Source: Bacteroidota bacterium (GTDB lineage Bacteria > Bacteroidota > Bacteroidia > Chitinophagales > Chitinophagaceae). From it: a DNA stretch of 64,000 nt. Within the stretch, counting starts at the first letter, position 1. Each line of letters starts with the position of its first letter. The DNA lies in the NCBI GenBank assembly GCA_016183765.1, contig JACPEA010000011.1, positions 372,001 to 436,000 on the forward strand. The letters run 5' to 3'. Positions 36,878-45,929 of this stretch are shown one piece after another. Under the pieces are notes generated by a model. The model was not told the DNA's origin. It was given only the letters and a program-made list of their open reading frames with translations, and did not search any database. The position numbers and the translations under genes were made by a program.

Positions 36878-37809
36878 AAAAACAGATACTCATCCTGCTA
36901 TTTCTTCTGTCTGCAGTAAAGCTGCCGGCCCAATGTGTGCCTTCCTATGGTTTTATTGCCAAACAGGTACAACTTGATTCATTGCAGATCAATTACGTGG
37001 AGGCGGGTAAAGGAGAAACCATTATCATGATCCATGGGTTGGGCGGTAATGCTTCTCATTGGAAAAGGAATATAGAAACACTCTCCCAAAAATTCCGCTG
37101 TATTGCGGTAGACCTCCCGGGTTATGGCAAAAGCAGTACAGCCGAGAGAACAGACGCAGCTACCCAACTGGATTTTTATGCAGATGTGATAGCATCACTG
37201 CTGCAAAAACTAAAGATACCAACGGCGTTCGTAATGGGTCATTCCATGGGCGGGCAGATAAGTATGATACTGGCTTTGAAGTATCCTTCACTTGTAAATA
37301 AACTGGTGTTGGTGGCTCCTGCCGGGCTGGAAACGTTTACGGACGCAGAAGCCAATATATTAACCGGTTATGCAACTGCCGCTTTTTATATGGCCCAGGA
37401 TAGTATGGCGATTACCCAAAGCTACAGAGCCAACTTTTTCCGGATGACCGATGCTGCAGAATTGTTGATAAAAGAAAGGATTTCCCTGAAACAGTGTGCA
37501 GAATTTGAAGCGTATTGTCGTCAGGTATCTATGGGTGTGAAAGGAATGCTGGCTCATCCGGTAACGGAGGAATTACAAAAAATCAGTCAACCAGTATTGG
37601 TGCTTTTTGGAGAGCAGGATGCATTGATTCCGAATAAATTTTTACATCCTTCCTTAACCGTATCAGCAGTGGCGGCAATGGCAAAATCTATTCGGGGCAG
37701 TAGCATCAGGATGATACCGGAAGCCGGACATCTGCTGCAATACGAAAAACCCGAACCACTCAATGAAGCGGTGACAATTTTTTTACGAATAAAACAATCC
37801 GGTTTCTGA
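36874..37809 (+). CDS. Periplasmic alpha/beta hydrolase
   Basis: 311 residues from ATG 36874, which overlaps the symporter stop and gives a signal peptide (MKKQILILLFLLSAVKLPAQ). The oxyanion segment MIHGLGGNASHW and nucleophile elbow GHSMGG (Ser) are present; the catalytic His is in PEAGHLLQYEKP. Likely an esterase acting on the substrate in the periplasm before uptake. Position between a symporter and a TonB receptor supports that. Confidence 0.88.
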   Translation: MKKQILILLFLLSAVKLPAQCVPSYGFIAKQVQLDSLQINYVEAGKGETIIMIHGLGGNASHWKRNIETLSQKFRCIAVDLPGYGKSSTAERTDAATQLDFYADVIASLLQKLKIPTAFVMGHSMGGQISMILALKYPSLVNKLVLVAPAGLETFTDAEANILTGYATAAFYMAQDSMAITQSYRANFFRMTDAAELLIKERISLKQCAEFEAYCRQVSMGVKGMLAHPVTEELQKISQPVLVLFGEQDALIPNKFLHPSLTVSAVAAMAKSIRGSSIRMIPEAGHLLQYEKPEPLNEAVTIFLRIKQSGF

Positions 37810-37834
37810 ATTCTACAACCTAAAAAAAAATAAC

Positions 37835-40390
37835 ATGAAACGATTGCCAGTACTCTTATGTCTGCTCTTGGTGCAGGCTGCTGTGATGGCCCAGGGCATT
37901 AAGATCAGCGGACGGGTAACCGACGGGAAAACAGGTCAGGCATTGGCTGGTACCAGCGTAATGCTGAAAGCCACAGGGGCAGGTACCTATACCGACGATG
38001 AAGGAAACTTCACACTTGCTCTCTCTAAAAAAGGTAAAGTAATCCTTGTTTTTTCTTACGTGGGTTATGGTGATGTAGAAAAAACAGCCGAGGCAGGCGA
38101 CAATCTCACCATCGGTCTTACCTCAACCGTAGGTAGAGGTGATGAAGTAGTTGTAAGTGCATCCAAGCGTCCGGAAAAGATTACGCGTGCTCCGGCTACC
38201 ATCAGTGTAATTACGGCCAGGGATTTTGCACAAACCTCCTCTTTCAATATCGGAGAACTTGCTTCCAAGATCCAGGGGGTTGAATTTATCAGAACCGGCG
38301 TAACCGGTGTGGGTTTTAATGCCCGTGGTTTTAACAATGCCTTTAATGCCAAAATTCTGCAGATGACAGATGGTCGTAACAGTATGATGGCTGGTGGTAG
38401 TGGATTACCCTCAGGCATAATGAATACTGTGATTAAAGAAGATGTTGAGAGACTGGAAATTGTACTCGGTCCTAACTCTGCTTTGTACGGTCCGAACGCA
38501 CATAATGGTATTGCCAATACCATTACCAAAGATCCGCGTAAATACCAGGGAACGGATATTGCCATTGGCGCCGGTAACCAGGATGTGTTTACTTCCCGTT
38601 TCCGAACAGCCAATAAGATTGATCAGAAATGGGCCTATAAATTTACCGGCGAGTATACGACCGGGAAGGATTTTGAATTTCACGACAGTATTTATGCAGG
38701 GGGCTCTGTGTATGGACCGGCGTTGGCCATTCCTGAAAGAATTCCCAGCTATCAGTTTAAACATGTACGTGGTACGGCCGATCTGTATTATGCCGTATCA
38801 TCTAAATCAGATCTGATTGTTTCTTATGGAGGAAGTAATAATAATTTCCTGAGTGTAAACAATACCGGTCGCAACCAGATCCGAGACTGGAAATTCTCCT
38901 ACCTGCAGCTGCGTTATGTGAGCCCACGTTTTTTTGCACAGGTGTATGAAACATGGACCAACGTGGGAACATCTTATGGTATACCAGGATATACCCGTGA
39001 TTTCTGGAACCGTACGCATAGTACTATTACGGATCCAACCAGTCCTTTGTATGCTGCAGTGGGCCAATTGTATCCCGACCAGGCAGAAGCTTTTGCTACC
39101 AGGCTGGGAAATATGTTCAAAGAAGAATCCAAAAGATTAAATGCAGAAGCACAGTATAATAATAGTTTTACCAAAGCGGGTCTGAATATGGTGTTGAGTG
39201 CTTCTTACCAGAAAGATGATCCCAAAACATTTGGAACCAGCCTGGCCGATGCTACCCAGAAAGTAGAAGTAACCCAGTATGGAGGTGCCCTGCAGCTGGA
39301 AAAAACATTGCCAGCCGATTTTAAACTGGTAGCAGCTGCTAGGCTGGATCATCACAGCCTTTTCAAGAATATGTTCTCTCCTAAAGTGGCCCTTGTAAAA
39401 GGAGTTCCGGGCGGAAGTATTCGTCTTACCTGGGGTAAAGCATTTGCGGCGCCCATTATCCTGTTTCAGCGAGCGAGTGTATTCGGATTGGTATTTGGTA
39501 ACGGAGATGGGGTGAAATATATTCCCAACGGTGCCAATGTAAACGATCCGGCAGCTGTTGCCACCACGGTACCATTGAAACCCGAACAGATTAGTACCTG
39601 GGAACTGGGCTATAAAGGAACCGTAGGTAAAAAATTATACATCGATATCAATGGATATTATGGTAAAACACTGAATTTCCTGAGTCCGGCCATTACCGTA
39701 GGAGGTCGTGCATTAAGCGTAGGCAGCATCGGCATTCCAACAGCAGGTTTGTTGATACCGGGAACCGTTTCGGGAACAGGTACACTGGCAGGTGCTGCAT
39801 TCTCTACTTACTTTAATTATGGCGAAGTTTCTTCCTATGGTGTTGACCTGGGTGTGAATTATTATTTCACAGATGATATCAGCCTGGCCATGAAATATTC
39901 CTGGTTCGGTAGTGATATCACAGACGAGAATATCAAGAACGATGCAAATAGGGATGGATATGTGTCGCTCGAAGAAAAAAGCCTGAATACGGCTACCAAC
40001 CGTTTTTCTTCTACACTCAGCTTCCAGAACATTGCCAAAGGCAAAATGTTCCTGAATATTTCACTCCGTTATGTGGCATCTTATGATCTCTACAGCGGGA
40101 ACCAGATCGGTACCAAGGCAGGTGCAGGCAAAAGAGGTGTTGTATATGGCGGCATTAACCCGCTGAATAACACACCCCGGTATTACGTAAAGAATTTTGA
40201 CTGGGGTGCGCTGGGCGGATTTACCACTATCGATATCAGTACCGGTGTCAAACTGAACAGTGAGTTAAGTCTTGGTGCAGGTATCAGTAACCTGTTTAAT
40301 GTGACACAAAAAGAATTTGTGGGTTCTCCTTCTATCGGACGCCTGCTCTCGATAGAACTGAAAGCGCATATTCCCAATAAGAAAAAATAG
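37835..40390 (+). CDS. TonB-dependent outer-membrane receptor
   Basis: 851 residues: signal peptide (MKRLPVLLCLLLVQAAVMAQ), carboxypeptidase-like regulatory domain (about 22-100), plug (about 115-230, with RGFNNAF and LGPNSALYG), and a beta barrel to the end. No SusD partner follows, so it is not a typical Sus polysaccharide system and more likely takes up a small molecule. Located 25 nt after the hydrolase gene in the same direction. A hairpin follows the gene. Confidence 0.93.
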   Translation: MKRLPVLLCLLLVQAAVMAQGIKISGRVTDGKTGQALAGTSVMLKATGAGTYTDDEGNFTLALSKKGKVILVFSYVGYGDVEKTAEAGDNLTIGLTSTVGRGDEVVVSASKRPEKITRAPATISVITARDFAQTSSFNIGELASKIQGVEFIRTGVTGVGFNARGFNNAFNAKILQMTDGRNSMMAGGSGLPSGIMNTVIKEDVERLEIVLGPNSALYGPNAHNGIANTITKDPRKYQGTDIAIGAGNQDVFTSRFRTANKIDQKWAYKFTGEYTTGKDFEFHDSIYAGGSVYGPALAIPERIPSYQFKHVRGTADLYYAVSSKSDLIVSYGGSNNNFLSVNNTGRNQIRDWKFSYLQLRYVSPRFFAQVYETWTNVGTSYGIPGYTRDFWNRTHSTITDPTSPLYAAVGQLYPDQAEAFATRLGNMFKEESKRLNAEAQYNNSFTKAGLNMVLSASYQKDDPKTFGTSLADATQKVEVTQYGGALQLEKTLPADFKLVAAARLDHHSLFKNMFSPKVALVKGVPGGSIRLTWGKAFAAPIILFQRASVFGLVFGNGDGVKYIPNGANVNDPAAVATTVPLKPEQISTWELGYKGTVGKKLYIDINGYYGKTLNFLSPAITVGGRALSVGSIGIPTAGLLIPGTVSGTGTLAGAAFSTYFNYGEVSSYGVDLGVNYYFTDDISLAMKYSWFGSDITDENIKNDANRDGYVSLEEKSLNTATNRFSSTLSFQNIAKGKMFLNISLRYVASYDLYSGNQIGTKAGAGKRGVVYGGINPLNNTPRYYVKNFDWGALGGFTTIDISTGVKLNSELSLGAGISNLFNVTQKEFVGSPSIGRLLSIELKAHIPNKKK

Positions 40391-40409
40391 CTTGTAATGG
40401 TAGATTGAC

Positions 40410-40445
40410 GGGTGGTACTCCATAAGGGGTGCCACCCTCTTTGTT
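40410..40445 (+). terminator. Hairpin after the TonB receptor gene
   Basis: GGGTGGTACTCC (40410-40421) pairs with GGGGTGCCACCC (40426-40437) with two G-T wobbles, then TCTTTGTT. It may lower transcription into the ligase gene. Confidence 0.6.
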
Positions 40446-40458
40446 AAATAAGAGAGAC

Positions 40459-41994
40459 ATGTACAGCGATGACCTTACGATACAACACTGGCTTACCCGG
40501 CATGCGAAATATAAGGCACAGAAAACAGCAATTATTTGTGGTAAGCAACGGCAAACTTTTTCCGAACTGAATGCCAATGTGAACCAGCTGATAGGGGCCC
40601 TGCAGCAGGCTGGCGTATGCAAAGGAGATAAAGTAGCCACCATATTACCCAATTGTATAGAATTGTGGGAGATCTACTGGGCTTGCGCCAAAATGGGGGC
40701 AGTAGCGGTACCTCTCAGTCCTCTGTTACGTGGTGTGGGCCTGGCCAACCTGATTAATAATGCCGACACCAAATTGGTTATCACTAACTGCGAAACAGCC
40801 GGGTATGTAACAGAAATTAAAAAGCATGTTACACAAGTTGTAGCAGATAATTACTGGCTGATTAATGATTCCGGAATAAGCGGTTGGCAGTCGTATCACA
40901 CATTGAAAGCGGCACAACCTGCCACAGAACCTGATGTAGAAACAGTAACCGGCTCCGACCCGTACAATATTATTTACAGTAGTGGTACAACGGGTTTACC
41001 CAAAGGCATCGTGATTTCACATGCCGTTCGTGCTTTATATGGCTCGCTGTTTGCCAATAGTTACCGGATGACACCTGAAAGCGTTGTCATGCATTCCGGC
41101 TCAATCATTTTTAATGGTTCTTTTTTAACACTGATGCCGGCTATGTTTCTGGGCTGCACCTATGTGCTGCAACATCATTTTGACCCGCACCAGGTAATTA
41201 CAGATATCGGAACAGAATCGGTTACGCATACCATCCTGGTTCCTTCGCAGATCATTGCTTGTTTACAGCAGGAGAAATTCTGCAAACAGCAATTGCCATC
41301 TATTGAATACATTCTTTCTGTAGGTGCTCCTTTATTACTTGAACATAAACAGGAACTGAATCAAAGGTTACCCGGCGTGTTTTATGAACTCTACGGATTG
41401 ACAGAAGGTTTTATGACCATACTGGATAAAACCGATGCGGCCCGCAAAACAGGAAGCGTGGGTTATCCGCCTTCCTTTATGGATATGCAGATCTGCAATG
41501 AAAGTGGAGAACCTGTATCCAGCGGTACTATTGGCGAGATCGTGGGCAGAGGGCCCTTATTGATGGATGGATACTATAAAAACGAAACACAAACAAAAGA
41601 AGCGCTGCGTAATGGTTGGTTGTATACCGGCGATTTGGGTTATGTGGATGAAGAGGGCTTTCTCTATCTCACAGGACGTAAAAAAGATCTGATCATTTCC
41701 GGTGGCGTGAATGTGTACCCGGCAGATATCGAGGAAGTTATTATCAAACATCCTGCTGTAAAAGATGTGGCGGTATTTGGTGTGGCACACAGTGAATGGG
41801 GAGAAACGCCGGTGGCGGCTATTGTGTTGAAAACGATGGAGGCGGACGCAGCGACGATCAAAATATGGGTTAACGATCATATTGACGCCCGTTTTCAGAA
41901 AGTAAATGATATCATGATCCTTGATGAACTGCCCCGGAATGTAGCAGGCAAAGTATTAAAACATGAACTCAAAAAACAGTATGAAAACCGTTAG
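40459..41994 (+). CDS. Class I adenylate-forming acyl-CoA ligase
   Basis: 511 residues from ATG 40459. ATP-binding motif YSSGTTGLPKGI, then YELYGLTEG, and the hinge/C-terminal motif YTGDLGYVDEEGFLYLTGRKKDLI; the catalytic Lys lies in AGKVLKHELKK. The family activates carboxylates as AMP esters and then CoA thioesters. The substrate may be a fatty, aromatic or alicyclic acid. It overlaps the next hydrolase gene by 32 nt and is part of a three-gene run with an SDR. Confidence 0.9.
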   Translation: MYSDDLTIQHWLTRHAKYKAQKTAIICGKQRQTFSELNANVNQLIGALQQAGVCKGDKVATILPNCIELWEIYWACAKMGAVAVPLSPLLRGVGLANLINNADTKLVITNCETAGYVTEIKKHVTQVVADNYWLINDSGISGWQSYHTLKAAQPATEPDVETVTGSDPYNIIYSSGTTGLPKGIVISHAVRALYGSLFANSYRMTPESVVMHSGSIIFNGSFLTLMPAMFLGCTYVLQHHFDPHQVITDIGTESVTHTILVPSQIIACLQQEKFCKQQLPSIEYILSVGAPLLLEHKQELNQRLPGVFYELYGLTEGFMTILDKTDAARKTGSVGYPPSFMDMQICNESGEPVSSGTIGEIVGRGPLLMDGYYKNETQTKEALRNGWLYTGDLGYVDEEGFLYLTGRKKDLIISGGVNVYPADIEEVIIKHPAVKDVAVFGVAHSEWGETPVAAIVLKTMEADAATIKIWVNDHIDARFQKVNDIMILDELPRNVAGKVLKHELKKQYENR

Positions 41995-42826
41995 TAAGTG
42001 GGCAGATACGGGCAGTATCAGGCTTCATTATCTGGATAACGAAGGAAGTGGGTCGTTGTTATTATTATTACACGGCTTAACTGCCAATGCACATGCGTTC
42101 GACGGTCTGCTGGCCGCCGGATTGGGCAATCATTTTCATATTTTGTCGGTTGATCTCCGTGGACGTGGCCTCAGCGATCAGCCTGCTACAGGTTATACCA
42201 TGAAGGAGCATGCAGCAGATATCATTGCACTGTTAGATCACAGGCAGGCAACGCAGGTGGTTATCTGCGGACATTCTTTCGGTGCCTTTCTGGCTTTGTA
42301 CCTCGCGGCATATTTCCCTGAGCGTGTGGAGAAACTGATATTGATGGACGCAGCTGTAAAGATGCATCCCAAAACAAAGGAAATGCTGGGTCCGGCAATG
42401 GCCAGACTGGGACAGCGGTTCGCTTCTTTTGATGCCTATCTCGACAAAGTAAAACAGGCTCCCTATCTCAGTTTCTGGGATGAGACTATGCGAAGTTATT
42501 ATGAAGCCGATATCTACACCCTTGCTGATGGTACCGTTATGCCACGCAGCAAACCGGAACACATGATGGAAGCGGTGTTGAAAGGAAGTCTGGGAGAACC
42601 CTGGGCAGAACTGATTAAGGAAAACAAAAAACCTTCGATACTGATTAATGCACCCGGTATTTATACAATGGATGCTGCTTTGTTACCAGCTGACCTGGCT
42701 ATGGAAACAGTGAACGGAATGGAAAACTGCCGTTATGTGGCTGTGTCGGGAAACCACCAGACCATGTTGTACGGAGAGGGCGCGCAACAGATTGTACTGG
42801 CTATTAAAGAATTCCTTTTTAAATAA
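41963..42826 (+). CDS. Alpha/beta hydrolase
   Basis: 287 residues from ATG 41963; ATG 41981 is an equally possible start (281 residues). No signal peptide, so cytoplasmic. Oxyanion segment LLHGLTANAHAFD, nucleophile elbow GHSFGA, and the C-terminal His in SGNHQTMLY. Similar in pattern to meta-cleavage or ester hydrolases. It overlaps the ligase gene by 32 nt, so probably in the same transcript; it could cleave a ring-opened or ester intermediate (inference). Confidence 0.88.
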   Translation: MNSKNSMKTVSKWADTGSIRLHYLDNEGSGSLLLLLHGLTANAHAFDGLLAAGLGNHFHILSVDLRGRGLSDQPATGYTMKEHAADIIALLDHRQATQVVICGHSFGAFLALYLAAYFPERVEKLILMDAAVKMHPKTKEMLGPAMARLGQRFASFDAYLDKVKQAPYLSFWDETMRSYYEADIYTLADGTVMPRSKPEHMMEAVLKGSLGEPWAELIKENKKPSILINAPGIYTMDAALLPADLAMETVNGMENCRYVAVSGNHQTMLYGEGAQQIVLAIKEFLFK

Positions 42827-42833
42827 TACGAAC

Positions 42834-43625
42834 ATGAAAACAGCTAATTCGGTAGCAGTGATTACAGGTGCTGCCAGCGGTATCGGTGAAGCAGTAGCGG
42901 TTGCATTGGCAGCCATGGGCGCCAAAGTGGTATTGGCAGACAGGGACGAAGCAAAACTGCAAACCGTTAAAGAGAAGATCCTTGCGGCAGGCCAACAGGC
43001 AGATTTTATGACCTGTGATGTAACCGACGAAACATCTGTACGTGCACTGATGCAGTTTGCTGTTACTAGTTTCGGATCTATCAATATTGTACTGGCTTGT
43101 GCCGGTATTATCCGTGATGCTTTTTTGATTACACCGGATAAGGAAACGGGGAAAGTGAAAAAGTTCATGACTACCCAACAATGGCAACAGGTAATGGATG
43201 TAAACCTAACGGGTGTATTCCTTACCCTGCGAGAAGCAGCCATACAAATGACGGATCACCACTGGCCAGGTGTGCTGATTCCGATTTCCTCTATTAACAA
43301 AAGTGGTGAATTGGGACAACTGAACTATGCATCTGCTAAAGCTGCTATTGCACTCTGGCCCAAAATTCTGGCAGGCGAATTTCATGCTAGAGGTATTACC
43401 AATATTCGGGTGGCTGCTATAGCGCCGGGGTATGTAGAAACACCCATGCTGCTATCTATCCAACCGGATATATTGAACCGGATTATAGCCGATATTCCGC
43501 TGGGCAGATTGGTAAAAACGGAAGAGATCGTGAACACGGTTCGCTTCATTATAGAGAACGAAGCGGTACATGGCACTACCCTGGAGGTGAGTGGGGGTAT
43601 TATAGGAAAAGGACTCGCTAAATAG
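42834..43625 (+). CDS. SDR family oxidoreductase
   Basis: 263 residues from ATG 42834, seven nt after the hydrolase. Cofactor motif TGAASGIG at 11-18, ACAG later, and the catalytic YASAK with an upstream Ser in PISSINKSG. A classical SDR, likely an alcohol/ketone oxidoreductase in the same pathway. The last gene of the run; a new promoter follows at 43713. Confidence 0.9.
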   Translation: MKTANSVAVITGAASGIGEAVAVALAAMGAKVVLADRDEAKLQTVKEKILAAGQQADFMTCDVTDETSVRALMQFAVTSFGSINIVLACAGIIRDAFLITPDKETGKVKKFMTTQQWQQVMDVNLTGVFLTLREAAIQMTDHHWPGVLIPISSINKSGELGQLNYASAKAAIALWPKILAGEFHARGITNIRVAAIAPGYVETPMLLSIQPDILNRIIADIPLGRLVKTEEIVNTVRFIIENEAVHGTTLEVSGGIIGKGLAK

Positions 43626-43712
43626 CTTATGTTTAAACCGGTAGCCTGCCTGCCATCAGCTGTTTTGAGCCGTTCGTATGGAATTTTAGCAAAATTTACG
43701 GAATATTACTGC

Positions 43713-43720
43713 TACTTTTG
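43713..43720 (+). promoter_or_regulatory. Possible -7 box of the copper locus
   Basis: TACTTTTG matches TAnnTTTG 14 nt before the ATG at 43735. No good -33 TTG is found at the normal distance, so support is modest. Confidence 0.4.
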
Positions 43721-43734
43721 TCTGGTCTTAGTAC

Positions 43735-44133
43735 ATGAAAAAGCTGTTTGTCCTCATATTAGCCCTTGTACACTTCGGCGCCAGTGCCGGGGTTGCCATG
43801 AACATGCATTACTGTATGGGTAAGGCTTATGGCTGGGAGTTGACACAACAAAAAGGTAAAGCCTGCGGCAAATGCGGCATGGCCAAAATAGAAAAGAAAA
43901 ATAAAAAAGGCTGCTGTAAAGACGAGCAGAAACTGGTTAAAGCAACCATTGACCAGAAAACAGCCGAGTCTGTTTACCAATCCATGCAGCTGGTAGCTAT
44001 CGCTGTTCCTGTTTCGGTATTTCAGGCATCTGTCATCCGCTTCTCTTCTGTAACAGAAGAAAACCCCACCTGTAACGCACCTCCCGAAAGCAGTGTAGCG
44101 GTTTATTTGAGTAACGGCGTTTTCCGTATTTAG
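43735..44133 (+). CDS. HYC_CC_PP family copper-associated protein
   Basis: 132 residues with a signal peptide (MKKLFVLILALVHFGASAG). The name-giving pattern is seen: HYCMGK, then CGKCGM and CCKDE, with a Pro-rich/Thr-Cys segment near the end (NPTCNAPP). The Cys and His suggest binding of copper or another soft metal in the periplasm or envelope; the family has no firm function. First gene of the efflux locus, and separated from the next by a hairpin at 44152-44178. Confidence 0.8.
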   Translation: MKKLFVLILALVHFGASAGVAMNMHYCMGKAYGWELTQQKGKACGKCGMAKIEKKNKKGCCKDEQKLVKATIDQKTAESVYQSMQLVAIAVPVSVFQASVIRFSSVTEENPTCNAPPESSVAVYLSNGVFRI

Positions 44134-44151
44134 TATCAGATCCTTCTGAGC

Positions 44152-44178
44152 AGCCGGGCAAATGTTTGCCGGGCTTTT
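44152..44178 (+). terminator. Hairpin between HYC_CC_PP and HMBD genes
   Basis: AGCCGGGCAAA (44152-44162) against TTTGCCGGGCT (44165-44175), ten of eleven pairs, then TTTT. Terminator or attenuator. Confidence 0.55.
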
Positions 44179-44234
44179 GGTATTTCTATGGCCCAATGTT
44201 TCTGTATATATTCATTATCTATAAAATCAAAACA

Positions 44235-44600
44235 ATGAAAAAAATCAAAATGCTGTTGATGGCGGCTTTTACTATCCTTTCTGTAACCGTATTTGCACAG
44301 GACACCAAAAAATACAGCTGTCCCATGCATGCCGATGTTACCAGCGACAAACCCGCCAGATGTTCCAAATGTGGTATGAACCTGACAGAAAATAAAAAAG
44401 AAGCGGCTTATTCATGCCCCATGCATGCCGATGTTACCAGCGATAAACCCGGCAAATGTTCCAAATGCGGTATGAACCTGAAAGAGAACAAAAAAACAAC
44501 AGCTACAACGTATGTATGTCCCATGCATGCTGATGTTACCAGCGACAAACCGGGTAAATGTTCCAAATGCGGCATGAACCTGAAAGAGAAAAAGGGATAA
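44235..44600 (+). CDS. Secreted protein with three heavy-metal-binding domains
   Basis: 121 residues from ATG 44235. A signal peptide (KMLLMAAFTILSVTVFAQ) is followed by three copies of a 24-residue unit, YSCPMHADVTSDKPGKCSKC then GMNL, each with CPMH and CxxCGM. This heavy-metal-binding domain is normally fused to CusB adaptors or P-type ATPases; here three form the whole protein. Probable copper/silver chaperone or sponge in the periplasm. The three units are nearly identical at DNA level, suggesting recent duplication. Confidence 0.85.
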   Translation: MKKIKMLLMAAFTILSVTVFAQDTKKYSCPMHADVTSDKPARCSKCGMNLTENKKEAAYSCPMHADVTSDKPGKCSKCGMNLKENKKTTATTYVCPMHADVTSDKPGKCSKCGMNLKEKKG

Positions 44601-44633
44601 TACCCTGTTATTGGAAACCGGAAAATTACCGTT

Positions 44634-45929
44634 ATGGTTCAAAAATTAATCGTACTGGCTTTGCGCAACCGGCTGATCGTGCTGCTGGCAGCAGTGGGCA
44701 TGTTTGCCTGGGGCCTGTATTCCGTCAAACAGAATCCGATCGATGCCATCCCCGATCTCAGTGAAAACCAGGTCATTGTTTTCACCGAATGGATGGGTCG
44801 CAGTCCGCAAGTGATCGAAGACCAGGTCACCTACCCGCTGGTGAGCAACCTGCAGGGCATACCCAAGATCAGGAACATACGCGGCTCGTCTATGTTCGGG
44901 ATGAGTTTTGTATACGTGATCTTCGAAGACAATGTTGATATCTACTGGGCTCGCACGCGTGTGCTGGAGCGACTGAATTTTGCCCAGCGCTTGCTGCCCC
45001 AAGGGGTTACACCTACGCTGGGTCCCGATGGCACCGGGGTGGGGCATATCTACTGGTACCACCTGGATGCACCTAAAATGGATTTGGGTGAACAGCGTGC
45101 CCTGCAGGACTGGTATATCAAATTTGCCCTGCAAACCGTACCGGGTGTGGCCGAAGTGGCTTCTTTCGGCGGTTTTGAAAAACAGTACCAGCTGGTGGTA
45201 GACCCGGTGAAACTGCAGTATTACAACATCTCCCTCATGGATGTGATGAACAGGGTAAAAGCCAACAACAACGATGTGGGTGGCAGAAAATTCGAGATGG
45301 CCGATATGGCTTATATCATCCGGGGCCTGGGTTATATCAAGAACAAGGAAGACATCGAGAACATTGCACTGGGTAATTATAATGGCATACCGGTGCGGGT
45401 AAGGGATGTGGGTTCGGTACAGATGGGAGGTGATCTGCGTCTTGGCATTTTTGATATGGATGGAAAAGGAGAAGTGGTAGGCGGTATCGTGGTGATGCGC
45501 TATAATGAGAATGCCGACCGGGTGATCAAAGCCATAAAAGCCAAAATCAAAGAAGTGGAAAAAGGCTTACCCGAAGGCATAACGCTGAAAACCTCTTACG
45601 ACAGGAGTACGCTGATAGAAGAAGCCGTTGAATCGGTAAAAGGCACTTTGATCGAAGAAATGATCACGGTATCACTGATCGTGATCATCTTCCTCTTCCA
45701 CTGGCGCAGCGCACTCATCATCCTGATACAGCTACCTATTTCCGTAGCAGTGGGCTTTATCCTGCTGCAGACTTTTGGTATTTCGTCCAATATCATGTCG
45801 CTTACCGGTATTGCACTGGCCATTGGCGTGGTGGTGGATGACGGGATCGTGATGGTGGAGAATGCCTATCGCCACATCAGTGAAGCACAGGCAGCAAAAA
45901 GACAGTCATCAAATAATGTAAACTCATGA
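44634..45929 (+). CDS. cusA: CusA/CzcA-type RND pump, N-terminal part
   Basis: 431 residues: first membrane helix, the first periplasmic porter region (about 35-335), and helices 2-4. The fourth helix has GVVVDDGIVMVENA with Asp402/Asp403 of the proton path. The protein ends in the cytoplasmic loop right after helix 4. Its TGA overlaps the ATG of the second part (ATGA 45926-45929). A normal CusA is one chain of about 1040-1070 residues. The second-frame reading has a TAA just before its ATG, so simple readthrough in either frame cannot join them without a frameshift. Either a natural split pump or a frameshifted gene. Confidence 0.9.
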   Translation: MVQKLIVLALRNRLIVLLAAVGMFAWGLYSVKQNPIDAIPDLSENQVIVFTEWMGRSPQVIEDQVTYPLVSNLQGIPKIRNIRGSSMFGMSFVYVIFEDNVDIYWARTRVLERLNFAQRLLPQGVTPTLGPDGTGVGHIYWYHLDAPKMDLGEQRALQDWYIKFALQTVPGVAEVASFGGFEKQYQLVVDPVKLQYYNISLMDVMNRVKANNNDVGGRKFEMADMAYIIRGLGYIKNKEDIENIALGNYNGIPVRVRDVGSVQMGGDLRLGIFDMDGKGEVVGGIVVMRYNENADRVIKAIKAKIKEVEKGLPEGITLKTSYDRSTLIEEAVESVKGTLIEEMITVSLIVIIFLFHWRSALIILIQLPISVAVGFILLQTFGISSNIMSLTGIALAIGVVVDDGIVMVENAYRHISEAQAAKRQSSNNVNS

